A stretch of 64,000 nucleotides of DNA from Burkholderiales bacterium (GCA_019744975.1 JAIETP010000023.1:1-64000), one strand, 5' to 3'. Counted from the first letter of the stretch, positions 1 to 8,174 are shown. Numbers and translations: made by a program. Notes: a model not told the origin generated them from the sequence alone.

Positions 1-13
1 ACCATGATTACAT

Positions 14-373
14 TCAGGACATCGTTTCATTGCCAGACCAGTTTAAATCTGGTCCGGTTAGGCTAGGAATTACCAAAACTTTTACATGGTCTATCTCGTG
101 AGAAATCGATTCTTTTTCTTTTCCATCAACGATTTTTTTGATTTCAAAATTATGCTTCTTCCAGCCGTGGGTTTTGGAAAGTGAATTCCTGAGTCTTTGG
201 GTAAGTTCGCCCTCGCCACCGCCGCCGTACACAAGCTCCTGCGCCGGAATTGAAATGCTAAGCAATACTTCTTCAAGCTCGTCAACAGCTGACTCCATGT
301 CATGCTTGAGAATTGCCTCCGCATGATGAAGCGCTAAGACTTGAAATCGCTTTTTCTTGATTTTTTCGAACAT
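14..373 (-). pseudogene. Truncated BglII/BstYI-like restriction endonuclease, N-terminal part
   Basis: The 119-residue ORF has the N-terminal signature I associate with BglII/BstYI-type restriction enzymes: HHAEAIL near the start, the glycine run GGGGEGE, then HGWKKHNF and SHEIDHVK. Full family members are roughly twice as long and continue into an acidic EIEWNNKDPFF-type catalytic stretch. Here the similarity stops right after SHEIDHVK, and the frame ends about 20 residues later at a TGA. The last part overlaps a near-palindrome (GACCAG/CTGGTC). No catalytic stretch is readable in any minus-strand frame of bases 1-90. The family assignment is from memory of motifs; the truncation is seen directly. 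Probably a dead gene; no methyltransferase partner is in the window. Confidence 0.5.
33..57. repeat. 25-bp imperfect palindrome
   Basis: GACCAG and CTGGTC face each other around TTTAAAT, and the symmetry extends outward to CCaG/CcGG. It lies where the restriction-enzyme similarity ends, so it may mark a deletion or insertion junction, or be a hairpin terminator without a T-run. Function unknown. Confidence 0.4.
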
Positions 374-570
374 TGCCGCCCCTGATCCGAAAATCTTAAT
401 AAAGAAATTTTTCTAATACGGCTTTATACAACACCTTAACGACCTTTTCCTGCCGATTTCAATCGACCTTGATATGTAGTCTCCGTCAATCACACCCAGC
501 GCTCGACATCTGCCGTTTTTCAGGGCCGCGCACCTCAGCCACGTACGCGCCCTTCCCGCCGTGGTGGACC

Positions 571-640
571 TGCCCACCGCTATTTCAGCATCGCCAGACA
601 CTCCTGTGCCGCCGGTGACAAGGTGACGCCGCATCGGCAC
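571..640 (-). pseudogene. Remnant of a LysR-family gene 3' end
   Basis: Read on the minus strand, this piece encodes GVTLSPAAQECLAML followed by Lys and an in-frame TAG. The intact LysR gene at 1060-1980 ends with GVTLSPAAQEFLAML and continues RKRW. The DNA is also clearly alignable (AGCATCGCCA..A..ACTCCTG.GCCGCCGGTGACAAGGT in both). After the stop, the remnant still encodes R-W, as in the intact gene. It is therefore a degenerate duplicate of a LysR tail, lying directly downstream of the higA stop codon. Nothing of the rest of the LysR gene is visible next to it. The 374-570 stretch beyond it shows no gene. Confidence 0.75.
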
Positions 641-646
641 CAGCCC

Positions 647-943
647 TCAATCAACCGGCGTAATCTCATGCTCAATGCGCTTGCCTATCGCCTGCTCGGC
701 AACCCGCAGGTCGTAGGCCGCCTGCAGAGTGAGCCAGGATCGCGCATCGCCGCCAAAGTAGCGAGCCAACCGCATCGCCATTTCCGCCGTCACACCGCGA
801 CGCTCGCGCACCACATCGTTTATCCGGGGCGCCGGCATGTTGAGGACCTTGGCCAGCGCATTCGCACTCATGTTCAGTGGCACGAGATAGTCCTCGCGCA
901 ATACTTCTCCCGGGTGCACCGGGCGCATGCCTTTCCTGGCCAT
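647..943 (-). CDS. higA: HigA-type antitoxin, XRE-family DNA-binding protein
   Basis: A 98-residue protein beginning MARKGMRPVHPGEVLRE, the characteristic HigA/VapI opening, followed by a helix-turn-helix of the XRE class (about residues 20-75; ALAKVLNMPAPRINDVVRERRGVT). In intact modules HigA binds and neutralises the HigB mRNA interferase and represses the operon. HigB is normally immediately upstream on the same strand. Here the upstream 116 bp to the end of the LysR gene contain no HigB-like reading frame, so the antitoxin is solitary. A ribosome site (GAGGTG) stands 5 nt before the ATG. It is flanked by two copies of a LysR 3' tail, which suggests arrival by insertion or recombination. 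It could act on a distant toxin or merely as a small regulator. Confidence 0.85.
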   Translation of the reverse strand: MARKGMRPVHPGEVLREDYLVPLNMSANALAKVLNMPAPRINDVVRERRGVTAEMAMRLARYFGGDARSWLTLQAAYDLRVAEQAIGKRIEHEITPVD

Positions 944-1059
944 GATTTCACCTCATTGAAATCACACTGACTTTTGAAAAAAAACGCGGTTTCTTGCTTT
1001 TCGAGAAGCATAACCCGCCGTATGCGGCAAATATTCCATTTTTCCGGTCGCCCCTCACC

Positions 1060-1980
1060 TCAAGTTCGGTTACGTACCTCTTTTTTCCCCTGCCCCCACC
1101 GCTTCCTAAGCATCGCCAAAAACTCCTGCGCCGCCGGTGACAAGGTCACCCCGCGACGGCGGATCACCGCCAGCGTACGCGTCAATTTCGGTTCGACCAG
1201 CGGCCGGCTGACCAGGTTTGAATTTTTCCGCCCCGCCAGCGCCAGCATCGGCACCGCGATCACACCGATGCCGGCCTCGACCAGACCGAGCCCGGTGGAG
1301 AAGGAATGCTGCACTTCATAGGTCCAGCGCTGCTGCGGCAGGTTGCCGGGCAGGCCGAAATCGAGCAGCGCGCGGTTGCCGCTCATGCGCCCGACGGTGA
1401 TCACGCGGTGGGCTGCGAGTTCGGCCCATTTCACGGTTTTCCTTTTCGCCAGCGGGTGATCCTTGTGGCAGGCCAGCACAAAGGGATCGTCGAACAGTGC
1501 TTCGGTTTCGATCTCGGGTTCATCGGGACCGGACAGCGTCAGTCCGAATTCGGCCTCACCGCGCAACACCGCCTGCAGCACTTCATTGGCATGGACGTCG
1601 AGGATACGGATGCGGTTGTCAGGATGTTTGGCGCTGTAATCGCGGATCACCGGCGGCAGGATGTGCATCGCCGCCGTCGGCACACAGGCCAGCACCACCT
1701 GGCCCGAGCCGTGTTTTGCCATGTCGCGCAGGCCGGTGATCGAGGTTTCCAGTTCCTCGATCAAGCGCCGTGCCTGCGGCAGGAAGTCGCGGCCGACCGC
1801 AGTCAGGCGCACCCGGCGCGTGGTGCGGTCGAGCAGGCGCACGCCGAGATCGGCCTCGAGTTTGCTGATGCGCCGCGACAGCGCGGACTGTGACAGGTGC
1901 AGGGCCTGCGCTGCTTTCTGAAAGGTGCCGAGTTCTGCAATGCGGGCAAATGCCTGAAGGCCGTGGACGTCGAGGTTCAT
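1060..1980 (-). CDS. LysR-family transcriptional regulator
   Basis: A 306-residue protein with an N-terminal winged helix-turn-helix (residues about 2-60, MNLDVHGLQAFARIAELGTF, then LHLSQSALSRRISKLEADLG) and a type 2 periplasmic-binding-like effector domain (about 90-295). This is the normal length for the family. It is transcribed divergently from the flavoprotein gene at 2163, the classic arrangement in which a LysR protein controls its neighbour from the shared region. By position it is the likely regulator of the flavoprotein/MmgE-PrpD/TctC cluster, analogous to TcuR of tricarballylate operons. The effector is probably a di- or tricarboxylate; that is inference from context. Confidence 0.9.
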   Translation of the reverse strand: MNLDVHGLQAFARIAELGTFQKAAQALHLSQSALSRRISKLEADLGVRLLDRTTRRVRLTAVGRDFLPQARRLIEELETSITGLRDMAKHGSGQVVLACVPTAAMHILPPVIRDYSAKHPDNRIRILDVHANEVLQAVLRGEAEFGLTLSGPDEPEIETEALFDDPFVLACHKDHPLAKRKTVKWAELAAHRVITVGRMSGNRALLDFGLPGNLPQQRWTYEVQHSFSTGLGLVEAGIGVIAVPMLALAGRKNSNLVSRPLVEPKLTRTLAVIRRRGVTLSPAAQEFLAMLRKRWGQGKKEVRNRT

Positions 1981-2008
1981 AAATTTGCAGCCGCGACCGG
2001 GACACCCG

Positions 2009-2034
2009 CCCTTCGATGAACTCAGGGCGAACGG
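2009..2034. repeat. Dispersed intergenic repeat (CTCAGGGCGAACGG type), degenerate copy
   Basis: CCCTTCGATGAACTCAGGGCGAACGG-type element. It matches, in reverse complement and with three changes, the element at 8093-8118. Such elements are common between genes in many proteobacteria. It lies in the divergent LysR/flavoprotein region. Confidence 0.6.
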
Positions 2035-2050
2035 GCGGCGGGGCTTATCC

Positions 2051-2088
2051 TTGATTGATGCGCAATGACGAACAATTATTGCAACAAT
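2051..2088 (+). promoter_or_regulatory. Possible promoter and LysR operator before the flavoprotein gene
   Basis: TTGATT at 2051-2056 and AATTAT at 2074-2079 are 17 bp apart and could be a sigma70 promoter firing toward the flavoprotein. A 14-bp near-dyad, ATTATTGCAACAAT (2075-2088), overlaps the putative -10 and could bind the divergent LysR protein. Both are weak matches. Confidence 0.3.
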
Positions 2089-2162
2089 CTCATTTTACTC
2101 AAGAGTGCCGGAGACGGATAATCCGGCCTCTCCCGAAATTCGCCAGTGAAAGGTTCCACAAT

Positions 2163-3647
2163 ATGCAACAGGAATTCGACGTCATTGTCGTCGGCAAGGG
2201 CAATGCCGCCATGTGTGCCGCCCTGTCCGCCCACGACCAGGGCGCCAAAGTCGCCATCCTCGAAGCCGCCCATGAAGACGAAGGCGGCGGCAACAGCCGT
2301 TTCGCCGGCGGCGTGATGCGTTTTGCCTACGACACCGTGGAAGACCTGACCAAGATCACCGACATCACGCCGCAGGAAATCGCCGAGACCGATTTCGGCA
2401 CCAACACCCGCGAGGAATTCCTCGACAAGATCCACCAGCTCACAGCCTACCGCACCGACCCCGACCTGTCGGAGTACCTGGTCAACGAAAGCCTGCCGAC
2501 CATGATCTGGCTGCGCTCCAAGGGTGTGAAGTTCGTGCCCAACTGGGGCCGCCAGTCGGCGGTGGTCGACGGCAAACGCAAATTCTTCGGCAACATGCCG
2601 ATCGAGGCCCACGGCGGCGGCGCCGGCCTGGTGCAGTATCTCGACAAGGCGGTCAAAAAAGCCGGCATCCCGGTGTTTTTCGAAACCCGCGCGATCAAGC
2701 TGATTTACGACGGCGCCACCGTCGGCGGCGTGCAGGTGCGGCAGAAGGGCAAGTCCTTCGAAATCAAAGCAAAAGCCGTAGTACTGGCATGCGGCGGTTT
2801 TGAAGCCAATCCCGAGATGCGCGCGCGTTACCTCGGCCCCGGCTGGGAACTGGCAAAGGTGCGCGGCTCGCGTTTCAATGTCGGTGACGGCCTGAAGATG
2901 GCGCTGGACATCGGCGCAGCACCCTACGGCAACTGGTCGGGCTGTCATGCCACCGGCTGGGATCGTTACGCGCCGGAATTCGGCGACGTCAATGTCGGCG
3001 ACCAGTTCCAGAAACACAGCTACATCTTCGGTCTGCTGATCAATGCTGAAGGCAAACGGTTTGTCGACGAGGGTTACGACTTCCACTCCTTCACCTATGC
3101 CAAATATGGCGGTGAAGTGCTCAAACAACCCGGCCAGTTCGCCTGGCAGGTGTTCGATTCGAAAGTGACCAAACTGCTGCGCTCGGAATACCGCATCAAG
3201 TTCGTGACCAAGGTCAGCGCCAATACCCTGGAAGAACTCGCGACCAAACTGGAAGGCGTCAACCCGGAGCAATTCCTCAAAACCGTCAACGAGTACAACG
3301 CCGCGGTGAAAAAGGACGTGCCCTTCAACCACGTGATCAAGGACGGCAAGGGCACGGTCGGCATTGAGCCGCCGAAATCCAACTGGGCGCAGGTGCTGGA
3401 CACTCCGCCCTATGACGCCTACGCCACGACCTGCGGCATCACCTTCACCTTCGGCGGACTGCGCATCGACAAGGAGAGCGGCCAGGTGCTCGATTCCAAC
3501 CAGTTGCCCATCCCCGGCCTCTACTGCGCCGGTGAAATGGTCGGCGGCCTGTTCTATTTCAACTACCCCAGCGGCACCGGGCTGGTGTCGGGTGCCGTGT
3601 TCGGCAAACTGGCCGGCACGGCAGCCGGGCAGAGCGCCAAAGCCTGA
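2163..3647 (+). CDS. FAD-dependent dehydrogenase, TcuA/fumarate reductase flavoprotein family
   Basis: From the ATG at 2163 the protein has 494 residues and opens with an FAD-binding Rossmann motif (FDVIVVGKGNAAMCAALSA). The ORF-track start 36 codons upstream adds a segment unlike the family, while GAAAGG precedes 2163. The family oxidises succinate-like acids. The closest fit I recognise is tricarballylate dehydrogenase TcuA, which yields cis-aconitate; family traits are GGGNSRFAGGVMRF near residue 40 and NYPSGTGLVSGAVFG near the C-terminus. A TcuB-like electron acceptor is not in the window. It is the first gene of the likely LysR-controlled cluster, followed by a 150-bp gap containing a repeat. 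The exact substrate cannot be read from sequence; 3-ketosteroid dehydrogenase-type relatives are a less likely alternative. Confidence 0.8.
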   Translation: MQQEFDVIVVGKGNAAMCAALSAHDQGAKVAILEAAHEDEGGGNSRFAGGVMRFAYDTVEDLTKITDITPQEIAETDFGTNTREEFLDKIHQLTAYRTDPDLSEYLVNESLPTMIWLRSKGVKFVPNWGRQSAVVDGKRKFFGNMPIEAHGGGAGLVQYLDKAVKKAGIPVFFETRAIKLIYDGATVGGVQVRQKGKSFEIKAKAVVLACGGFEANPEMRARYLGPGWELAKVRGSRFNVGDGLKMALDIGAAPYGNWSGCHATGWDRYAPEFGDVNVGDQFQKHSYIFGLLINAEGKRFVDEGYDFHSFTYAKYGGEVLKQPGQFAWQVFDSKVTKLLRSEYRIKFVTKVSANTLEELATKLEGVNPEQFLKTVNEYNAAVKKDVPFNHVIKDGKGTVGIEPPKSNWAQVLDTPPYDAYATTCGITFTFGGLRIDKESGQVLDSNQLPIPGLYCAGEMVGGLFYFNYPSGTGLVSGAVFGKLAGTAAGQSAKA

Positions 3648-3678
3648 TTACCCATTGATGGAATCGCAAACACAAAAT

Positions 3679-3767
3679 CGTCATTCCGGCCAAGCGAAGC
3701 GCGAGCCGGAATCCAGGGGGCACTGGCAACCAACTGATCTGGATGCCGGCTTTCGCCGGCATGACGG
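3679..3767. repeat. Intergenic inverted-repeat element (CGTCATTCCGGC type)
   Basis: An 89-bp element bounded by CGTCATTCCGGC and its near-complement GCCGGCATGACGG. The inner arms GAGCCGGAATCCAG and CTGGATGCCGGCTTTC also pair. This is the common proteobacterial palindromic intergenic repeat. It occupies most of the flavoprotein/MmgE gap and could fold into a long hairpin in the mRNA. Confidence 0.75.
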
Positions 3768-3798
3768 TTGAAGTTAATTTTTACGCCAAAGGATTGCA

Positions 3799-5208
3799 TT
3801 GCCTTCCAATAAACCACCCCCGCTCGCTGACGCCACGCGCGACCTCGCGCGTTTCGGCGCCGCACTCCGTTACGACGACATCCCCGCGGAGGTCATCACC
3901 CGCATCAAGCTGAGCCTGCTCGACAGCCTCGGCTGCTGCCTGTTCGGCGCGACGCTGCCGTGGACGCAGAAGGTCGCGGCACTCGCCGAACAGGAAGGCG
4001 CAAAACCCGTGGCCACGCTGATCGGCCTCGGCCGCAAAACCTCGGCGTCGCTGGCGGCATTGGTCAACGGTACTTCGGGACATGCCTTTGAACTCGATGA
4101 CATCCACAAGGAATCGATCATCCACGCCGGTTCCATCGCGACACCGGTGGCACTGGGATTGGCTGAAGTCCGTGGAAAAGTATCAGGGCGTGATGTGCTG
4201 ACCGCGATGGTCGCCGGTTATGAAATCGGCCACCGTGTCGGCAATGCCGCGACCATGAGCCTGTTTTTCCGCGGTTTCCATCCGCAGGGAACCTCCGGCG
4301 CGTTTGTCGCCGCAGCCACCGCGGCGCGCATGCTGAATCTGGATGCCGCGCAGTTCCAGTACGCGCTGGGCATGGCCGGCTCGCAGGCCGGCGGCCTGAT
4401 GGCGGCGCAGGAAGGCGCGATGGTGAAACGTTTTCACAGCGGTCGCGCCGCGCAGAGCGGTGTTTATGCGGCGCAACTCGCGGCGGATGGTTTCACCGGC
4501 ATTCTCGATGCGCTGGAAGCGCCGTACGGCGGTTACCTGTCGACCTATTCCGACAAACCCAATCCCTCACGTTTGACTGATGGGCTTGGCAAAACCTGGG
4601 AAACACTCAATGTCGGTTACAAGCCGCATGCCAGCGTGACCAGCATCCACAGCGCGCTGGATGCATTGTCGGAACTGATGAAAGAACACGGCCTCAAGGC
4701 CGCCGACATCGGCCGCGTCGAAACCGGACTGTCGCCGATGACTCATGTGCATTGCGCCTGGGAATACAGGGCGCAGGGCGTCACCGCGGCGCAGATGAAT
4801 CTGTATTACGGCATGGCAGTGATTGCGATTGACGGCGCGGCCTTCACCGAACAGTTTCGCGAAGCGCGGCTCAGTGACCCGCAGATTCTCGATTTCATTT
4901 CGCGTATCAGCGCGCATGTCGATCCCGAGATCGAAACAATGGGCGCGCCGTTCCGCCATGCCTCGCGGGTCAAAATCACCGCGCACAACGGCAAGGTTTA
5001 CGAAAAACTGTCGCTGCACCGCCGCGGCAGCCCGGAAAATCCGCTGTCACCGGAAGAAGTGGTGCACAAATTCCGCAACGTTGTCGCGCCGTGTATGGAC
5101 AAAACCGCGGCGGAAAAAATCATCGCAACAGTGAACCAGTTTGAAACGCTGGCCGACATCAGCACTGTGATGCCGCTGTTGGGCACTACAGTGCGCACGC
5201 CAAGGTAG
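3799..5208 (+). CDS. MmgE/PrpD family protein, paralog A
   Basis: A 469-residue member of the MmgE/PrpD fold (2-methylcitrate dehydratase, cis-aconitate decarboxylase and relatives). The start is TTG with AAAGG 6 nt upstream. The active-site landmarks I can see are ELDD (98-101) with HAG (109-111), GFHPQGTSG (about 159-167), MVKRFHSGRAAQSG (about 208-221) and a Lys/His pair in YKPHASVTSIHS. Known members dehydrate, hydrate, isomerise or decarboxylate tricarboxylates such as 2-methylcitrate and cis-aconitate. Placed after a TcuA-like dehydrogenase, it could act on the aconitate-like product; the precise reaction is unknown. It is the first of three tandem paralogs, with an AT-rich 82-bp gap before the next. 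Confidence 0.88.
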   Translation: MPSNKPPPLADATRDLARFGAALRYDDIPAEVITRIKLSLLDSLGCCLFGATLPWTQKVAALAEQEGAKPVATLIGLGRKTSASLAALVNGTSGHAFELDDIHKESIIHAGSIATPVALGLAEVRGKVSGRDVLTAMVAGYEIGHRVGNAATMSLFFRGFHPQGTSGAFVAAATAARMLNLDAAQFQYALGMAGSQAGGLMAAQEGAMVKRFHSGRAAQSGVYAAQLAADGFTGILDALEAPYGGYLSTYSDKPNPSRLTDGLGKTWETLNVGYKPHASVTSIHSALDALSELMKEHGLKAADIGRVETGLSPMTHVHCAWEYRAQGVTAAQMNLYYGMAVIAIDGAAFTEQFREARLSDPQILDFISRISAHVDPEIETMGAPFRHASRVKITAHNGKVYEKLSLHRRGSPENPLSPEEVVHKFRNVVAPCMDKTAAEKIIATVNQFETLADISTVMPLLGTTVRTPR

Positions 5209-5290
5209 CACATGGTAAAAATGAATTAAGTATTTGATTATATTGATAATTTTATAGACTCATTTACAGACTCCTGAGGAAATCCGCACC

Positions 5291-6688
5291 ATGGCCAAAC
5301 AATCCACCAGCGACAATCCCTACACCCGCGGCATGGCCGCCTTCGTCTCCGGGCTGACCTACGACAGGATTCCGGAAGAAGTCCGCCATCGCAACAAGCT
5401 GCTGATGCTGGATTCGCTGGGTTGTGCGCTGTATGGCGCGGATCTCGAATGGAGCCGCATCCTGCAGGACAAACTGAGCGCGATCGACAGCACCCGCCAG
5501 TGCAGCGTGTGGGGCACCAGCAAAAAACTCTCCGCGCCGCATGCCGCGCTGGTCAACGGCACGCAGGTGCAGGGCTTTGAACTCGATGACGTGCACCGCG
5601 CCGGTGTGCTGCATGTCGGCGCCGTGGTGCTGCCGTCGCTGATTTCCATCACCGAAATGAAACCGGGCATGAGCGGCAAGGAGTTCCTGACCTCAGCCGT
5701 CGCCGGTTATGAAATCGGCCCGCGCGTCGGGCTATGCATGGGCCCCTCGCATATCGCCTCGGGCTGGCACTCGGGCGCAACACTGGGCGTGTTTTCATCC
5801 GCCGCAGGTGCCGCACGCGGATTAAAACTCGACACCGACAAAACCGTGCACGCGCTGGGCATCGCCGGCACCCAGGCCGCGGGCCTGATGGCGGCGCAGT
5901 TCGGCGCGATGGTCAAACGCATGCATGCCGGTCGCTCGTCGCAATCCGGGCTCTATGGCGCCTTGTTCGCCGAAGCCGGATTCACAGGGATCCTCAATGT
6001 ACTGGAAAGCGAATACGGCGGCTTCTGCACGACCATGTCGCAGTCGACCGACAAGTTCAACCTGGCCGAACTCACCGCGGGTTTGGGCGAAGTCTGGCAG
6101 ACCATGGGCATTGCACTGAAGTTCTATGCCTGTGTCGGCACCAACCACACCACGCTCGATGCCTTGCGCGACATGCGCCGCGAACGCCCCTTCACCCACA
6201 ACGATGTGAAGAAGGTTGTCGTGCACGGCTCCGAAGTCACGGTGCACCATGTCGGCTGGCCGTACGAGCCGCAGGGCCTGACCTCGGCGCAACTGAACAT
6301 GCCGTACTGCATCGCGGCCTGGCTGATCGAAAACGACTGTTTTGTCGACCAGTTCACGGAAGCCATGGTCGCCGACCCACAACGCATTGCGCTGTCGAAA
6401 AAAATCGAAGTGCTGCACGACCCGGCAATCACCGCGCTCGGCGCCAAGCTGCGGCACAAGGTGCATGTTGAACTGCACCTCAACGACGGCACGATCATGA
6501 AACGCACTGTCGAAGCCGCGCGCGGCAGCGAAAAACATTTCGCCAGCGATGCCGAGATCATCGAAAAATTCGAAAAACTCGCGGTCAAGGCACTGCCCAA
6601 AGCACGCGTTGAAGAACTGCGTGATGCGGTGATGGGCATCGAAAAGCTGCCCGATGCCACCGTGCTGTCGAAACTGCTGACGGCGTAA
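5291..6688 (+). CDS. MmgE/PrpD family protein, paralog B
   Basis: A 465-residue paralog of the preceding gene. The ATG follows a CTGAGGA ribosome site. It keeps ELDD (97-100), HVG (108-110), the KRMHAGRSSQSG block (209-220) and a C-terminal TNHTTLD block. It differs at GWHSGATLG instead of GFHPQGTSG, and at KFYACVGTNH instead of KPHASVTSIH. The changed active-site-adjacent residues suggest a different substrate from paralog A rather than simple redundancy; this is inference. The preceding gap is strongly AT-rich compared with its surroundings and may hold a secondary promoter, though no good -35/-10 pair was found. Only 7 bp separate it from paralog C, so the two are almost certainly co-transcribed. 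Confidence 0.88.
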   Translation: MAKQSTSDNPYTRGMAAFVSGLTYDRIPEEVRHRNKLLMLDSLGCALYGADLEWSRILQDKLSAIDSTRQCSVWGTSKKLSAPHAALVNGTQVQGFELDDVHRAGVLHVGAVVLPSLISITEMKPGMSGKEFLTSAVAGYEIGPRVGLCMGPSHIASGWHSGATLGVFSSAAGAARGLKLDTDKTVHALGIAGTQAAGLMAAQFGAMVKRMHAGRSSQSGLYGALFAEAGFTGILNVLESEYGGFCTTMSQSTDKFNLAELTAGLGEVWQTMGIALKFYACVGTNHTTLDALRDMRRERPFTHNDVKKVVVHGSEVTVHHVGWPYEPQGLTSAQLNMPYCIAAWLIENDCFVDQFTEAMVADPQRIALSKKIEVLHDPAITALGAKLRHKVHVELHLNDGTIMKRTVEAARGSEKHFASDAEIIEKFEKLAVKALPKARVEELRDAVMGIEKLPDATVLSKLLTA

Positions 6689-6695
6689 TCCGGAA

Positions 6696-8057
6696 ATGGC
6701 GAAGGCCGCAACGGCAGCCCGCACGCTCGCGGAGTTCGCGAGCGGGCTGGGCTACGGGCAGATTCCCGTTGCAGCGCGTGAACGCGCCCGGCAATGCATC
6801 ATTGACACCACCGGTGCCGCACTGTTCGGCTCGCGCCTGCCGTGGAGCAAAATCGTCGCGGGTCACGCACAACATTGCGGTGGCAACGGGAACAGCCGTG
6901 TCATCGGCACCGCGCTGAAAGTGTCAGCACCGTCCGCCGCACTGGCCAACGGTGTGTGCAGCCACGCTTTTGAACTCGACGGCCTGCGCAAACCCAGCGC
7001 CGGCGTACATCCCGGCGCGATCCTGCTGCCCGCGGCACTGGCTGTGGCCGAAGAACGACAGGCCGGCGGCCGCGAGCTGCTGACCGCTTTTGTCGCCGGT
7101 GCCGAAGTGATGTTCCGCATCGGCCTCGCGGCAAAACAAACCACGGAATCGCTGGGTTTCCATGCGCCGGGCGTCAACGGCCCTTATGGTTCCGCCATCG
7201 TCGCCGGCAAACTGCTGGGCCTCAGTACTGATCAACTGACCCAGGCGCTGGGCATCGCCGGCTCGCTCGGCGGCGGCCTGCTCGCTTTTGCCAAGGCCGG
7301 CAATGGCGCGATGGTGAAACGCCTGCACATGGGACGCGCGGCGGAAGCCGGTGTGGTCGCCGCACTGCTCGCCCGTGACGGTTATGAAGGCCCGGATACC
7401 GTGCTCGAAGGTCAATACGGCTATCTTGAGTCGTACGCGCGCGACGGTGACGCCACGCAGTTCACCAAGAATCTCGGTTCGCATTTCGACATTGTCCATG
7501 CCTGCCTGAAACGCTACGCCTGCCACATCACCGCCCACACCCCCGTGCAGTCGCTGCAGGAATTGCGCGCCGAGCACGGCTTTAATGGTGACGATGTCCA
7601 ATCACTGACCATTCATGCGCGGCACAAGGTGCTGTCGCACCACGACATCCGCGAACCACGCGACGTCGCCGGCGCGCAGTACAGCGTGCCCTTCTGCGCC
7701 GCCATCGCGCTGTATTACGACGTCAACGATCCGCTGGCGTTTTCCGAAACCGCATTGAACGATGCAAAAGTCCGCGCACTGGCGATAAAACTGAAGGTCG
7801 TGGAAATGAGCGACGCCGAAAAAGGCGGCGCCTGGGCGACGCGGGTCGCGATCGAACTGAAGGACGGCCGCAAGTTCGAACGGTTTGCTGAGGAGTTCAA
7901 GGGCACCCCCGCCTCGCCGCTGTCGGCGGAAGAACTGCAGACCAAGTTCATGCGCATGGCCGGTGCGCATCCGCGGGCCGCGGAATTACATGCGCAGCTG
8001 GCGGCACTGGAAACCATCGCTGACTGCCGCACGCTGGCGATCAGCGCCACAAGCTGA
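6696..8057 (+). CDS. MmgE/PrpD family protein, paralog C
   Basis: A 453-residue, most divergent member of the triplet. It has GFHAPGVNG (about 154-162), MVKRLHMGRAAEAG (about 206-219) and KRYACHITAHT. The usual ELDD is ELDG (residues 93-96), and the His-Ala-Gly motif is HPG (105-107). It also has a one-or-two residue insertion in LLAFAKAGNGAMVKR compared with LMAAQEGAMVKR of paralogs A and B. A substitution in the acidic ELDD motif may change the metal-free hydratase/decarboxylase chemistry or the substrate; that is inference. It starts 7 bp after paralog B and is followed by dispersed repeats before the TctC-like gene. Confidence 0.87.
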   Translation: MAKAATAARTLAEFASGLGYGQIPVAARERARQCIIDTTGAALFGSRLPWSKIVAGHAQHCGGNGNSRVIGTALKVSAPSAALANGVCSHAFELDGLRKPSAGVHPGAILLPAALAVAEERQAGGRELLTAFVAGAEVMFRIGLAAKQTTESLGFHAPGVNGPYGSAIVAGKLLGLSTDQLTQALGIAGSLGGGLLAFAKAGNGAMVKRLHMGRAAEAGVVAALLARDGYEGPDTVLEGQYGYLESYARDGDATQFTKNLGSHFDIVHACLKRYACHITAHTPVQSLQELRAEHGFNGDDVQSLTIHARHKVLSHHDIREPRDVAGAQYSVPFCAAIALYYDVNDPLAFSETALNDAKVRALAIKLKVVEMSDAEKGGAWATRVAIELKDGRKFERFAEEFKGTPASPLSAEELQTKFMRMAGAHPRAAELHAQLAALETIADCRTLAISATS

Positions 8058-8092
8058 ACCCTTTTTATTTTTACAATGCTTGCAAACCAATT

Positions 8093-8174
8093 CCGTTCGC
8101 CCTGAGCTTGTCGAAGGGCAGCAGGGCTTCGACAGAGCCTGTCCTGAGCTTGTCGAAGGGATCAGCCCGAACGG
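8093..8174. repeat. Dispersed intergenic repeat cluster (GAGCTTGTCGAAGGG type)
   Basis: Two direct copies of CTGAGCTTGTCGAAGGG at 8102-8118 and 8144-8160, with GGGCTTCGACAGAGCCTG in inverted sense between them, bounded by CCGTTCG and CCCGAACGG. This is a composite of the same intergenic element seen at 2009-2034. It can form a hairpin between paralog C and the TctC-like gene. Confidence 0.75.

Noticed and set aside
413-640. 75-residue minus-strand ORF in the gap after higA
   Set aside because: It reads the LysR-tail remnant in the wrong frame; the meaningful frame ends at the TAG described above.
944-1059. Possible HigB toxin upstream of higA
   Set aside because: Only 116 bp are available and no HigB-like residues are readable in any minus-strand frame.
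2076-3332. 418-residue antisense ORF in the flavoprotein gene
   Set aside because: Shadow reading; the FAD-binding frame on the plus strand is convincing.
5209-5290. Internal promoter in the AT-rich gap before paralog B
   Set aside because: TTGATT and TATAGA are present but only 13 bp apart, and no other pair has acceptable spacing.
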